The notes beneath the pieces were generated by a model. The model did no database searches and was not told where the DNA came from. It saw only the letters and a program-made list of their open reading frames with translations. A stretch of 64,000 nucleotides of DNA. Origin: JAXDAY01 sp034679345 (GTDB lineage: Bacteria; Eisenbacteria; RBG-16-71-46; CAIMUX01; VGJL01). Both the position numbers and the translations under genes were made by a program. The stretch is from the NCBI GenBank assembly GCA_034679345.1, contig JAXDAY010000017.1, positions 92,187 to 156,186 of the forward strand. The letters are read 5' to 3'. Positions 1 through 7,873 of this stretch are shown here, in pieces; within the stretch, counting starts at the first letter, position 1, and each line of letters begins with the position of its first letter.

Positions 1-2
1 GG

Positions 3-527
3 CGCGACATGCACGAGCGCGGCTGCGCGCGCTATCTCGAGGGCCATCTCCTGGATCACACCCTTCGCCCATCGGTGATCATCGCCGATGCGGGGGGATC
101 TCCCCGCGATTCGACCTTCCTTCAAGCCCATAAGAGCGTCCAGCACGCGGCGCGATTCCTGCCGGACGGCGGGCGTCTGCTGCTGGCAGCCTCGCTCGAG
201 GAGGGGTTCGGTTCGGAGAGCCTCGAGCGCCTTCTGCTCGAAGACCGGGCGGAGCTCACGCGACGCGCGGTCGAGGACTACCGGCTTCACACGCACACGG
301 CCCTCGCCATGCGGAGGGTGTCTTCGCGCATCCAGGTCGGTATTCTCTCCCGGATGGAGGCTGAGCGCTTGCGCCCTGTGGGGGTTGTCCCCTTCTCGAT
401 GTGGGAGGACGCCCTTCGCTGGCTTGAGGGGGGGGGAGCGCCGCGCGCCTGGGGGTGGCTTGCGAGGGCGGAGGAGACGCTTCCGCGCCTGATTGGGGCC
501 GTTCCGGTCGAGGAGGAGTCCACATGA
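3..527 (+). CDS. LarA-family (nickel-dependent lactate racemase-like) protein, C-terminal part
   Basis: Only the last ~175 residues are in the window; the reading frame is open to the left edge, so the start is outside. The segment GGSPRDSTFLQAHKSV followed by a small-residue strand (RLLLAASLEEGFGS) matches the C-terminal domain of LarA-type racemases, where GGxPKDxxxYQAxK is a hallmark. LarA enzymes use a nickel-pincer cofactor to racemise alpha-hydroxyacids; the N-terminal cofactor-binding residues cannot be checked here, so substrate is open. The stop codon overlaps the purD start (ATGA), suggesting translational coupling to purine genes, which is an unusual partner for this family. Confidence 0.75.
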   Translation, partial: RDMHERGCARYLEGHLLDHTLRPSVIIADAGGSPRDSTFLQAHKSVQHAARFLPDGGRLLLAASLEEGFGSESLERLLLEDRAELTRRAVEDYRLHTHTALAMRRVSSRIQVGILSRMEAERLRPVGVVPFSMWEDALRWLEGGGAPRAWGWLARAEETLPRLIGAVPVEEEST

Positions 528-1795
528 AGGTCCTGATCGTCGGTTCCGGCGGGAGGGAACATGCTCTGGCCTGGGCGCTCAGCCGCTCGCCCCGCGCCCT
601 GAAGCTTCTCGTCGCTCCGGGAAACGCCGGTCTGGAAGAGATCGCGACGACGGTGCCGATTGCGGCGACGGAGATCGACGCCCTGGCCGAGCTCGCCGAA
701 AAAGAGAAATGCGATCTCACCGTCGTCGGTCCGGAGGCGCCCCTCGTCATGGGGATCGTCGATCGGTTCCAGGAGCGGGGTCTGCCGATCTTCGGGCCGC
801 GCAAGGCCGCAGCGGCGCTGGAGGGAAGCAAGGTCTTCGCGAAGGAGCTGATGCGCAAGTGCAAGATCCCGACCGCATCCTTCACGGTGCACTCCTCCCT
901 CCGCTCGGCGGAGGCCGCCCTCGCATCCGGACGCTTCCCGGCCGTCATCAAGGCCGACGGACTCGCCGCGGGCAAGGGTGTCGTGATCGCCCGGTCCCAG
1001 GGCGATGGACTCGAGGCGCTGCGGGCGATGCTCGTGGAGAAACGCTACGGAACCGCGGGGGAGCAGGTCGTGATCGAGGAGTTCCTCGAAGGCGAGGAGG
1101 TCTCCATCTTCCTGCTCTGCCGCGGGAGGGATTACATCCTCCTGCCCACTTCCCAGGATCACAAACGGCTCGCTGACGGCGACCAAGGACCCAACACCGG
1201 AGGGATGGGCGCCTATGCTCCGTACCCGCGCTGGACTGCGGATCTCGAGGCGCGCGTACGCAAACTGATCATCGAGCCGACCCTTCAGGGGATGGAGACG
1301 GAGGGGCGGGCCTACCACGGCCTGCTCTACATCGGACTCATGCTCATCGGCGGCGAGCCGTTCGTGCTCGAGTATAACTGCCGCTTCGGCGACCCCGAGA
1401 CGCAGGCGATCCTCCCGCTGCTTGAAGGAGACCTGCTCGGAGCCCTGGAAGCGGTCGCTTCCGCCGACGGCGGGCCGCTTCCTCCGATCATGACGCGGCC
1501 GGGCTCGGCGGTCGTCGTCGTCCTTGCATCGCGCGGCTATCCCGGCCGGGTGGAGAAGGGACTTGCCATCCGCGGACTCGACGCGGTGGCGGAGTTGCCG
1601 GAGACGATCGTCTTTCACGCAGGAACGCGGGCGCGCGGATCGGAGACGATCACCGACGGCGGGAGGGTGCTCGGCGTCACCGGGGTCGGCGAGAACTTGA
1701 TCGTGGCCCTCGATCGCGCCTACCGGGGGGTGGCAGCCATCGACTTCGACGGGAAGGTCTACCGCAGGGACATCGGGAGGAGGGGACTCTCATGA
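524..1795 (+). CDS. purD: Phosphoribosylamine--glycine ligase (GAR synthetase)
   Basis: Cytosolic ATP-grasp enzyme of de novo purine synthesis that joins glycine to phosphoribosylamine. The 423-residue product has the expected length and the family signatures: GSGGREH at the N-terminus (residues 7-13), GLAAGKGVVIA near 146, HKRLADGDQGPNTGGMGAY near 213-231 and EYNCRFGDPETQ near 283. The ATG at 524 was chosen because it overlaps the upstream stop as ATGA and starts directly at the canonical MKVLIVGSGG; a longer in-frame extension to 455 is not supported. The stop overlaps purE by four bases, so purD and purE are almost certainly co-translated. Confidence 0.97.
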   Translation: MKVLIVGSGGREHALAWALSRSPRALKLLVAPGNAGLEEIATTVPIAATEIDALAELAEKEKCDLTVVGPEAPLVMGIVDRFQERGLPIFGPRKAAAALEGSKVFAKELMRKCKIPTASFTVHSSLRSAEAALASGRFPAVIKADGLAAGKGVVIARSQGDGLEALRAMLVEKRYGTAGEQVVIEEFLEGEEVSIFLLCRGRDYILLPTSQDHKRLADGDQGPNTGGMGAYAPYPRWTADLEARVRKLIIEPTLQGMETEGRAYHGLLYIGLMLIGGEPFVLEYNCRFGDPETQAILPLLEGDLLGALEAVASADGGPLPPIMTRPGSAVVVVLASRGYPGRVEKGLAIRGLDAVAELPETIVFHAGTRARGSETITDGGRVLGVTGVGENLIVALDRAYRGVAAIDFDGKVYRRDIGRRGLS

Positions 1796-2256
1796 TGGTC
1801 GGGATCCTTTTCGGCAGCGAGTCGGACCGCGATGTGATGTCCGAGGCCGGGCGCGTCCTGGATCGCTTCGGGGTCGCGCATGAGATGCAGGTCCTCTCCG
1901 CCCATCGCAATCCAGACGCCGTGCGCGACTACGCCAGGTCCGCCGCGGAGCGGGGGATCGGCGTTCTGGTCTGCGGAGCCGGCCTCGCCGCCCATCTCGC
2001 GGGCGCGGTCGCCTCCGCGACGACGTTGCCGGTGCTCGGAGTCCCACTCGACGCCGGCAACCTGAACGGCCTCGACGCGCTCCTGTCGACCGTCCAGATG
2101 CCCGCCGGCGTTCCGGTTGCGACCCTCGCGGTCGGCAAGGCCGGAGCCAAGAACGCGGCGATCCTCGCGGTCCAGATCCTCGCTCTCTCCGACGCGCGTC
2201 TGGCCGAAAGGCTTCGCGAATTCAAGGAAGGGCTCGCTCGCGGCGAGAAGCTCTAA
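1792..2256 (+). CDS. purE: N5-carboxyaminoimidazole ribonucleotide mutase
   Basis: PurE catalyses carboxyl migration to form CAIR in purine biosynthesis. The 154-residue protein shows GSESD (8-12), SAHRNP (36-41, containing the catalytic His of the family), a glycine/alanine-rich GAGLAAHLAG loop and the GLDALLSTVQMPAGVPVAT segment typical of PurE. It follows purD with an ATGA overlap; a second ATG lies one codon later. No purK is visible; class I (mutase) versus class II (direct carboxylase) cannot be settled by eye. It ends 14 bases from the convergent gapN-like gene. Confidence 0.95.
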   Translation: MMVGILFGSESDRDVMSEAGRVLDRFGVAHEMQVLSAHRNPDAVRDYARSAAERGIGVLVCGAGLAAHLAGAVASATTLPVLGVPLDAGNLNGLDALLSTVQMPAGVPVATLAVGKAGAKNAAILAVQILALSDARLAERLREFKEGLARGEKL

Positions 2257-2269
2257 GGTCCCGTCTCGC

Positions 2270-3895
2270 TCAGAAGATGAAGTCGGTGGAGAGGAAGCTC
2301 GACCGTCTGCCGCGCACGATGTCGGTGAGGATCGCCTTGTTTCCCTCGTTCCCCTTGGCGGCCACGAGCGTGCGGATGCTGAAGACCCGCAGGGCGTCGG
2401 ACACCGAGAGAGTCCCCTCCGCGGAATCCTTCCGGCCAGTGAAGGGGAATGTGTCGGGTCCGCGCTGGCACTGGCTGTTCAGATTGACCCGGCAGACCTG
2501 GTTCACCAGCGGATCGATCAGGCGCGCGATTTCCTCGGGATTGTTTCCAAAGATGCTGATCTGCTGCCCGAAGCTCGACTCCTCGACGTAGCGGATCGGC
2601 TCGTCGATTCGATCGAAAGCGACGATCGGCACGACCGGCCCGAACTGCTCTTCCTCGTAGAGGCGGGCGCCTGGGACGACGCCCTCGAGCACGGCGGGCA
2701 TGAAGAGCGATCCGTGGACAGCCCCGCCGTTCCGGTTGGCCACGCGCGCCCCGCGCGCGACCGCCTCCTCCACGAGGTCGCGCAGCCGTTCCGGCTTCCC
2801 GGGCTCGGGCAGCGGCGTGATCGTCACCCCCTGCTCCCATGGAAGTCCGGCCGCGAGGGCGTCGACGGAGGCCGCGAAGCGATCGACGAACTCGCGGAAG
2901 CGGCTCCGATGGCAGAAGAGGATCTTCAGCGCCGTGCAGCGCTGTCCGTTGAATGCGAGGGAACCAAGCGCCGACTCCCGAACAGCGAGTTCGAGGTCAG
3001 CGTCCGGAAGGATCACGCCGGGATTCTTGGCTTCGAGGCCGAGGACGCAGCGCAGCCTGTGCGGACGGGGATGCTGCCTGCGGAGCGTATCGGCCACGGC
3101 GCTCGTGCCGATGAATGCCAGCACGTCGATCGCGCCCGAGCCGATGAGGGGCGGGATCACGGTCGAGCCCGGACCGTAGACCGTGTTGATCACGCCCGGC
3201 GGGAAGGAATCGCGAAACGCCTCGAGCAGCGGGCCGTGGAGGAGGACGCCGAGCTTCGGCGGCTTCATGATCACGCAGTTGCCCATCACCAGGGCGGGGA
3301 TCAGGGTCGTGAAGGTCTCGTTCAGGGGGTAGTTGAACGGCCCCATGCAGAGGGTGACGCCCATGGGGGCCCGCCGGATCTGAGCGATGATCCCCTCCTG
3401 AATCGAGAATCGGGAGGAGGCGCGGTCGAGCTCCTTGACGGCCTCGATCGTGTCCCGGATATACTGGACGGTTCGATCGAACTCCTTCTGCGCATCGGGC
3501 AGAGTCTTGGCGATCTCCCACATGAGGAGTCTCACCACTTCCTCGCGGCACTCGATCATCCGGTGAGTGAACTGCTCGAGATGCGCGAGCCGCTCTCCCA
3601 CGGGCGACGTCGGCCACTGCCCCCGCCCCCGATCGCAGGCGCGGACGGCCGATTGGAGCGCGTCGAGCGACTCCTTCTCGGTGAGACGCGGGTAGCTGCC
3701 GATCGGCCGCGGGGCGGGACCCACCGAGTCTTCCCGCCAGATGGGGGAGAGGACCTCCTCCATCGGGCCGTTCCAGTCTCGGACCTCTCCGCCGATCAGG
3801 TACCGGCGCTGGACGACCGGTCCGCGCAGCCGGTGCGGCTCGGGGCAACGCTCGGCGTCGAGAAAGATCGAACGGGCGGCTCGGCTCTCGGCCAT
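2270..3895 (-). CDS. gapN: GapN-type NADP-dependent (non-phosphorylating) glyceraldehyde-3-phosphate dehydrogenase / aldehyde dehydrogenase
   Basis: Aldehyde dehydrogenase superfamily protein of 541 residues. GPFNYPLNE (185-193, oxyanion Asn188), Lys211 in IMKPP, and NGQRCTA with catalytic Cys320 are intact, and the C-terminal NSQCQRGPDTFPFTGRKDS segment resembles the phosphate-recognition region of GapN. The usual ELGGK motif reads GLEAK (286-290): aligned on the Lys, the catalytic Glu position holds Gly and a Glu sits two residues later. GapN oxidises glyceraldehyde-3-phosphate directly to 3-phosphoglycerate with NADP. There is no Shine-Dalgarno before the ATG, and a promoter ends six bases upstream, so the message may be leaderless. 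Another aldehyde substrate is possible. Confidence 0.8.
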   Translation of the reverse strand: MAESRAARSIFLDAERCPEPHRLRGPVVQRRYLIGGEVRDWNGPMEEVLSPIWREDSVGPAPRPIGSYPRLTEKESLDALQSAVRACDRGRGQWPTSPVGERLAHLEQFTHRMIECREEVVRLLMWEIAKTLPDAQKEFDRTVQYIRDTIEAVKELDRASSRFSIQEGIIAQIRRAPMGVTLCMGPFNYPLNETFTTLIPALVMGNCVIMKPPKLGVLLHGPLLEAFRDSFPPGVINTVYGPGSTVIPPLIGSGAIDVLAFIGTSAVADTLRRQHPRPHRLRCVLGLEAKNPGVILPDADLELAVRESALGSLAFNGQRCTALKILFCHRSRFREFVDRFAASVDALAAGLPWEQGVTITPLPEPGKPERLRDLVEEAVARGARVANRNGGAVHGSLFMPAVLEGVVPGARLYEEEQFGPVVPIVAFDRIDEPIRYVEESSFGQQISIFGNNPEEIARLIDPLVNQVCRVNLNSQCQRGPDTFPFTGRKDSAEGTLSVSDALRVFSIRTLVAAKGNEGNKAILTDIVRGRRSSFLSTDFIF

Positions 3896-3901
3896 GCGGG
3901 G

Positions 3902-3930
3902 ATGTTAGCGCATCGACGAGAGCCGTGAAA
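3902..3930 (-). promoter_or_regulatory. Promoter of the gapN-like gene (possible leaderless start)
   Basis: On the minus strand TTTCAC (3930-3925), 17 bases, then TAACAT (3907-3902). Only CCCCGC separates the -10 from the ATG at 3895, which puts the expected transcription start at or next to the A of the start codon. Confidence 0.55.
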
Positions 3931-3985
3931 CGCGCCTCTATGCCGGACCGATTACGCCCCGCCGGCGCCCGCGGTCGCCCGCCGT

Positions 3986-6550
3986 CTATCGCCGAATCGT
4001 CAGCTTCGCCGCGCTCACCTCGTGTCCCTGCCGCACCTTGACGAAGTAGACGCCGCTTGGCGCGCGGCTGGGCCAGTCGATGCGATGGGTTCCCGCCTCC
4101 AGATCGCCGTCGAAGGGCTGCTCGATGAGGCGCCCCGAGGCGTCGAAGAGCTGCACGCGCACGCGCCCTGCCTCCGCGAGCGCGAAGCGGACTCCGCTCC
4201 TCGCGCCCGCGGCGATCGGATTCGGGAAGAGCTGGAGGATCTGGAGCCTCGCAGCCGGAATGGCGTTCTCCTGAACGGTTCCCGCGCCGGCCTCGGTCAA
4301 CGGGATCTCCCAGAGGCCGCGACCGTAAGTGCCGCAGCGCAGGATCCGCTCGTTCTCGTTGATCCGGAGATCGCCGACTACAGTGTTCGGGAGCCCGTTT
4401 CCGTACGGAAGCCAGAGCGCCCCCCCGTCCTCCGTCCTCCAGACGCCGAGATCGGTTCCGACGTAGATCACGTTCGGGTCGTCGGGGTCGATGGCGATCG
4501 CGTTGACGGGAATCGCGGGGAGATTGCCGCCGATCGATGTCCAGTCGACCCCGCCGTTGACGCTCTTCCAGACGTTGTTTGTCGAGAAGCCGCTGTAGGT
4601 CGCATAGACCGTATTCGGATCGAGGGGGTGGACCCGCAAACGGGTGATCTGCCTGCTCGGGATCCCCGTGACGGAGAGCTGCGTCCAGGTTTCGCCGCGG
4701 TCGGTCGAGCGATGGATGTTCCGGGGGGCGCTGAAACCGGCGTAGAGGACGCTCGGATCGCTCGGCGCCTGCGCGATCGTGACGCCGCTGCCCGGAAGCG
4801 CCACGGTCTTGGCCGTCCAGAGGGACCCGCGGTTGGTCGTCTTGTAGATCTTGCGGTGCGCGGTGTAGAGAACCGCCGTGTTCTCGTAGTCGAGATGGAC
4901 CGGAGTGTCCCATGGCCCGTCCTCGCCGATGCCCGACATGATACGAACGAGATTGCCGCCCCCGGTGTACGAGCGGTAGTGATTGCCGAACTGGTACTCC
5001 ATGAACATCGTGTCGGGTCTCGCGTAGTCGATGTTGCAGTGGAAGCCGTCGCCGCCGAGGCTGCGCGCCCAGCTCGTCGATCCGCCAAAGACATTCGTTC
5101 CGTTGTCCTGAGTCCCGCCCATCGCGATCGAGGGATCGCTCTGGGCCACCTCGATGTCGTAGAACTGCATCGTCGTCAGGCCCGTGGAGATCTCCTCCCA
5201 GTTGAACCCGGCGTCGAAGGACTGAAAGACTCCGCCGTCGCATGCGGCGTAGACATGGCCAGGATCCTCAGGATGGAACGCCCATCCGTGCTGGTCGGCG
5301 TGGACGTACTGCGGATGCCCTGGGGGGTAGTCCCAACGCGTCCGGCGCGCGAAGGTCGCTCCGCCGTCGGTGGAACCCCAGATGTCGACGCCGCCGGAGT
5401 AGACTCGAGCGGGATCGATGGGATCGACGGCGATGACGAGGTCGTACCACCCCTGGGACGAGTAGTGATTGCCGTTATTGACCAAGCTCCAGCTCGATCC
5501 GCCGTCGGTGGTCTTGTAGATGCCGAGCATCGCGCCGCCCGTGTCGGAGACTCCGCAATACAGGATCTCCGGCTGGGAGTCGCAGATGGCGATGTCGCAA
5601 CGCCCATGGACCGAGGGAAAGCCGTTCGTGAGCTCCGTCCACGTCAGGCCGTCGTCGGTGGAGACGTAGACTCCGTTCACTCCGCTTCCCCAGGGAGAGC
5701 CGACCGTGACATAGACGCGTTGCGGATCGAACGGGTGTCGCGCGATCCCCACGCCGACTCCGGCGAGGGTCTGGATCCAGGCCCCCCCCTGGTTGCGATA
5801 GGTTCCGGCCGTCGTGGCCACGAGGATCGATCCGTTGGAGGGATTCATGGATAGGCGGTTTACCGCTCGGCCGTCCCCGATCCCCCAGTCGAGCCCGGAG
5901 CCAAAGATCTCCCAGCTCGAGCCTCCGTCGGTGGAGCGCAGGACGCCGACGCCGAAGACGGCGTCGGCCGAGTTGTTCCCCTCGCCGGTTCCCATGTACA
6001 CGATGCTCGGATCGTTCGGGTCGAAGATGACCGCGCCGACAGCGAGGCTTGGCAGGCGGTCGTCCACGGGCTCCCAGCTCGCGCCCGCATTCGTCGACTC
6101 CCAGAGCCCGCCGCTGGCGGATCCGACCAGCATCCGGTCGTGATTCGACGGGTCGATGGCGATCGGCTGGCAGCGCCCCGCGATGTTGACCGGTCCGAGA
6201 CACGTCCAGATCGGCTGATCGCGCAGGATCTCGTTGTTCTCATCGGCAAGCGATCGCATCTGGAGGAATCCATCCCAGCGGGCTCCCGCCGGCACATAGC
6301 CCGATTCGTCGATCCGGGGCTCGTAGAACCATACCCACCGATTGAACGGCTTCCAGCCGCTTCCCTTGACGGTGAGATCCGTCATCTGGCGGAAGTGGTC
6401 CTCCCAGACGGCGCGCTCCTCGGGGAATGGACGGATACCATCGGCGGCCGCGGAAGCGGCGATCGGGAAGAGAAGGGCCGGAACCAGGAGGAGCAGCCCC
6501 CGGCGAAAGAGGCGGGAGGCCCGATTGAAGCTCGGCGGAAGGTAGGACAT
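3986..6550 (-). CDS. Secreted BNR/VPS10-type beta-propeller protein with C-terminal sorting domain
   Basis: Exported protein of 854 residues. The start at 6550 was chosen over 6619 because GGAG lies five bases upstream and a signal peptide follows at once (basic RASRLFRRG, hydrophobic LLLLVPALLFPIAASA). The body is a string of repeats such as STDGGSSWE, STDDGLTWTE and SVNGGVDWTS, the Asp-box/BNR pattern of sialidase- and sortilin-like propellers. The last ~90 residues (LQLFPNPIAAG...SGVYFVKVRQG, ending in RR) match FlgD-like/type A sorting domains. Propeller proteins of this type bind or degrade glycans or proteins at the surface; no catalytic residues could be assigned. It lies 107 bases downstream of the deoxyhypusine synthase-like gene. 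Confidence 0.85.
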   Translation of the reverse strand: MSYLPPSFNRASRLFRRGLLLLVPALLFPIAASAAADGIRPFPEERAVWEDHFRQMTDLTVKGSGWKPFNRWVWFYEPRIDESGYVPAGARWDGFLQMRSLADENNEILRDQPIWTCLGPVNIAGRCQPIAIDPSNHDRMLVGSASGGLWESTNAGASWEPVDDRLPSLAVGAVIFDPNDPSIVYMGTGEGNNSADAVFGVGVLRSTDGGSSWEIFGSGLDWGIGDGRAVNRLSMNPSNGSILVATTAGTYRNQGGAWIQTLAGVGVGIARHPFDPQRVYVTVGSPWGSGVNGVYVSTDDGLTWTELTNGFPSVHGRCDIAICDSQPEILYCGVSDTGGAMLGIYKTTDGGSSWSLVNNGNHYSSQGWYDLVIAVDPIDPARVYSGGVDIWGSTDGGATFARRTRWDYPPGHPQYVHADQHGWAFHPEDPGHVYAACDGGVFQSFDAGFNWEEISTGLTTMQFYDIEVAQSDPSIAMGGTQDNGTNVFGGSTSWARSLGGDGFHCNIDYARPDTMFMEYQFGNHYRSYTGGGNLVRIMSGIGEDGPWDTPVHLDYENTAVLYTAHRKIYKTTNRGSLWTAKTVALPGSGVTIAQAPSDPSVLYAGFSAPRNIHRSTDRGETWTQLSVTGIPSRQITRLRVHPLDPNTVYATYSGFSTNNVWKSVNGGVDWTSIGGNLPAIPVNAIAIDPDDPNVIYVGTDLGVWRTEDGGALWLPYGNGLPNTVVGDLRINENERILRCGTYGRGLWEIPLTEAGAGTVQENAIPAARLQILQLFPNPIAAGARSGVRFALAEAGRVRVQLFDASGRLIEQPFDGDLEAGTHRIDWPSRAPSGVYFVKVRQGHEVSAAKLTIRR

Positions 6551-6621
6551 GCGTTCTCCAGTTTCATTCCGTGGATATGGTAGTCCGGCGCCACCCCGGA
6601 GCGGGAAGGCGTGTCGCAATC

Positions 6622-6650
6622 AATATAAGGCGGGGCGCGGCAACCGCGAA
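6622..6650 (-). promoter_or_regulatory. Possible promoter of the secreted propeller gene
   Basis: Minus strand: TTCGCG (6650-6645), 17 bases, TATATT (6627-6622). The -10 is good and stands out in GC-rich surroundings, the -35 is poor. It would give a leader of about 65 bases before the start at 6550. Confidence 0.4.
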
Positions 6651-6657
6651 GTCCAAG

Positions 6658-7803
6658 TTATCCTTCGCGCGGCGGCCTGTTCTGTGAGCGGATGCCCGGC
6701 GGGAGGATCTCGGAGACCTTCGTCTGCAGGTGGGCGTCCCGGAGAGCCTCGAGCATGTCCTCCCTGCGATCGTAGAGCCTCTTGCAGGGCCGGGGAGGCA
6801 CGTTCTCGAGCACATAGGCGGTGAGCAGCGGCAGGGCGATCGTCGAGTCGCAGTAGACGACGACCGCGTCGGGGAGGCGTTCGGGATCGACCTTGCCCCA
6901 GGAGACCGCTTCGGACGGGGTCGCGCCCGAGAGGCCTCCCGTGTCGGGTCGAGCGTCGGTGACCTGGAGGAAGTAGTCGTGGCCCTTGTCGGCGATCGCG
7001 AGGACCTCCTGGAGGTGCGGCTCAGTCTGGAGCACGAAGTTCTTGGGCGAACCGCCTCCGAGGATCCAGATGCCGCTCGTCCCCTTGCGCTTCGCGTCGA
7101 AGACGATTGATGCCGTCTCGTTGACGTCAAGATTCGGATCGAGGCTCAGGCGATTCCCCGCCAAGGCGGAGGCGGCGATGTTCATGCCGATGGAGGAGTC
7201 GCCGGGTGAGCTCGTGTAGATGGGAACGGCGCACTCGAATGCGACGGCGAGCAGGCAGCTCTCCTCGATCTTCATCACACGCTCCCGTTCCCGGACGTAG
7301 CGCCCCGCGAGGTAATGAAACTCAGCCGACGACATCGCCTTCTGAAACGGAGGGGTGGCGACCATCTCGCGGTAGAAGCGGTCTGTGGAGAGGAGGACTT
7401 CGTAGTCGAAGAGGATGTCGTAGATCCGCACGACCCCTTTCTCGCGCAGCGCCACGTCGTCCAGGAAGGGCGAGCCCTGGTGGAGCGCGAGCCCGAGCCC
7501 GAAGTGGGTGTCGTGGTAGAGGTTCGCGCCGGTCGTCACGATCCAGTCGACATAGCCGCCGCGCAGGAGGGGAGCCAGGCAGGAGATGCCGAGTCCCGCG
7601 GGCGTGAGGGCGCCGGAGAGGGAGAGGCCGACCACCCCGTCGCCGAGCATCATCTTCTCCGCGAGAAGTCGGCCCGCCTCGCGGAGCCGGGCGCCGTTGT
7701 ACGCGAGAAAGGTCCGCCGCATCAGATCGCTTACGGACATCCCGGGTCGAATCGGCTCGGGGACGATGCGGGGTCCCTTCAGGAACTCGCTCGGCTGGCT
7801 CAT
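6658..7803 (-). CDS. Deoxyhypusine synthase-family protein
   Basis: A 381-residue homologue of deoxyhypusine synthase, the NAD-dependent enzyme that moves the butylamine group of spermidine. The signature SGATPSEAVSWGKV (292-305) keeps the active-site Lys (Lys304) that forms the imine intermediate; TTGANLYHD (90-98) and the PGDSSIG loop (200-206) match NAD and substrate regions. Bacteria lack eIF5A, the substrate in eukaryotes and archaea, and bacterial relatives include homospermidine-synthase-like enzymes, so a polyamine-forming role is likelier than protein modification. The start at 7803 follows GAGGAGG; upstream in-frame extension to 7911 runs through the promoter and is rejected. The exact product is unknown. 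Confidence 0.85.
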   Translation of the reverse strand: MSQPSEFLKGPRIVPEPIRPGMSVSDLMRRTFLAYNGARLREAGRLLAEKMMLGDGVVGLSLSGALTPAGLGISCLAPLLRGGYVDWIVTTGANLYHDTHFGLGLALHQGSPFLDDVALREKGVVRIYDILFDYEVLLSTDRFYREMVATPPFQKAMSSAEFHYLAGRYVRERERVMKIEESCLLAVAFECAVPIYTSSPGDSSIGMNIAASALAGNRLSLDPNLDVNETASIVFDAKRKGTSGIWILGGGSPKNFVLQTEPHLQEVLAIADKGHDYFLQVTDARPDTGGLSGATPSEAVSWGKVDPERLPDAVVVYCDSTIALPLLTAYVLENVPPRPCKRLYDRREDMLEALRDAHLQTKVSEILPPGIRSQNRPPREG

Positions 7804-7824
7804 TGTCGACTCCTCCTCAAGTCC

Positions 7825-7854
7825 TTGCGCACGGGCCCGAATGGAGTCTAAGGT
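7825..7854 (+). promoter_or_regulatory. Promoter of tsaC
   Basis: TTGCGC (7825-7830), 18 bases, TAAGGT (7849-7854). Its -10 shares two bases with the -10 of the divergent deoxyhypusine synthase promoter, so the two polymerase sites overlap. Confidence 0.5.
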
Positions 7855-7873
7855 GCGATCACAAGTTGGGCAA
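7845..7873 (-). promoter_or_regulatory. Promoter of the deoxyhypusine synthase-like gene
   Basis: Minus strand: TTGCCC (7873-7868), exactly 17 bases, TAGACT (7850-7845). The predicted start near 7838 gives a ~35-base leader with GAGGAGG before the ATG at 7803. The -35 touches the first possible ATG of tsaC at 7873. Confidence 0.6.

Noticed and set aside
2117..3928. 603-codon plus-strand frame opposite the gapN-like gene
   Set aside because: No family resemblance, overlaps the end of purE and the whole aldehyde dehydrogenase; composition artefact.
4022..5854. Long plus-strand open frame (610 codons) opposite the secreted propeller gene
   Set aside because: Arg/Asp/Val-rich composition, no domain pattern, and complete overlap with a convincing gene; typical antisense frame in high-GC DNA.
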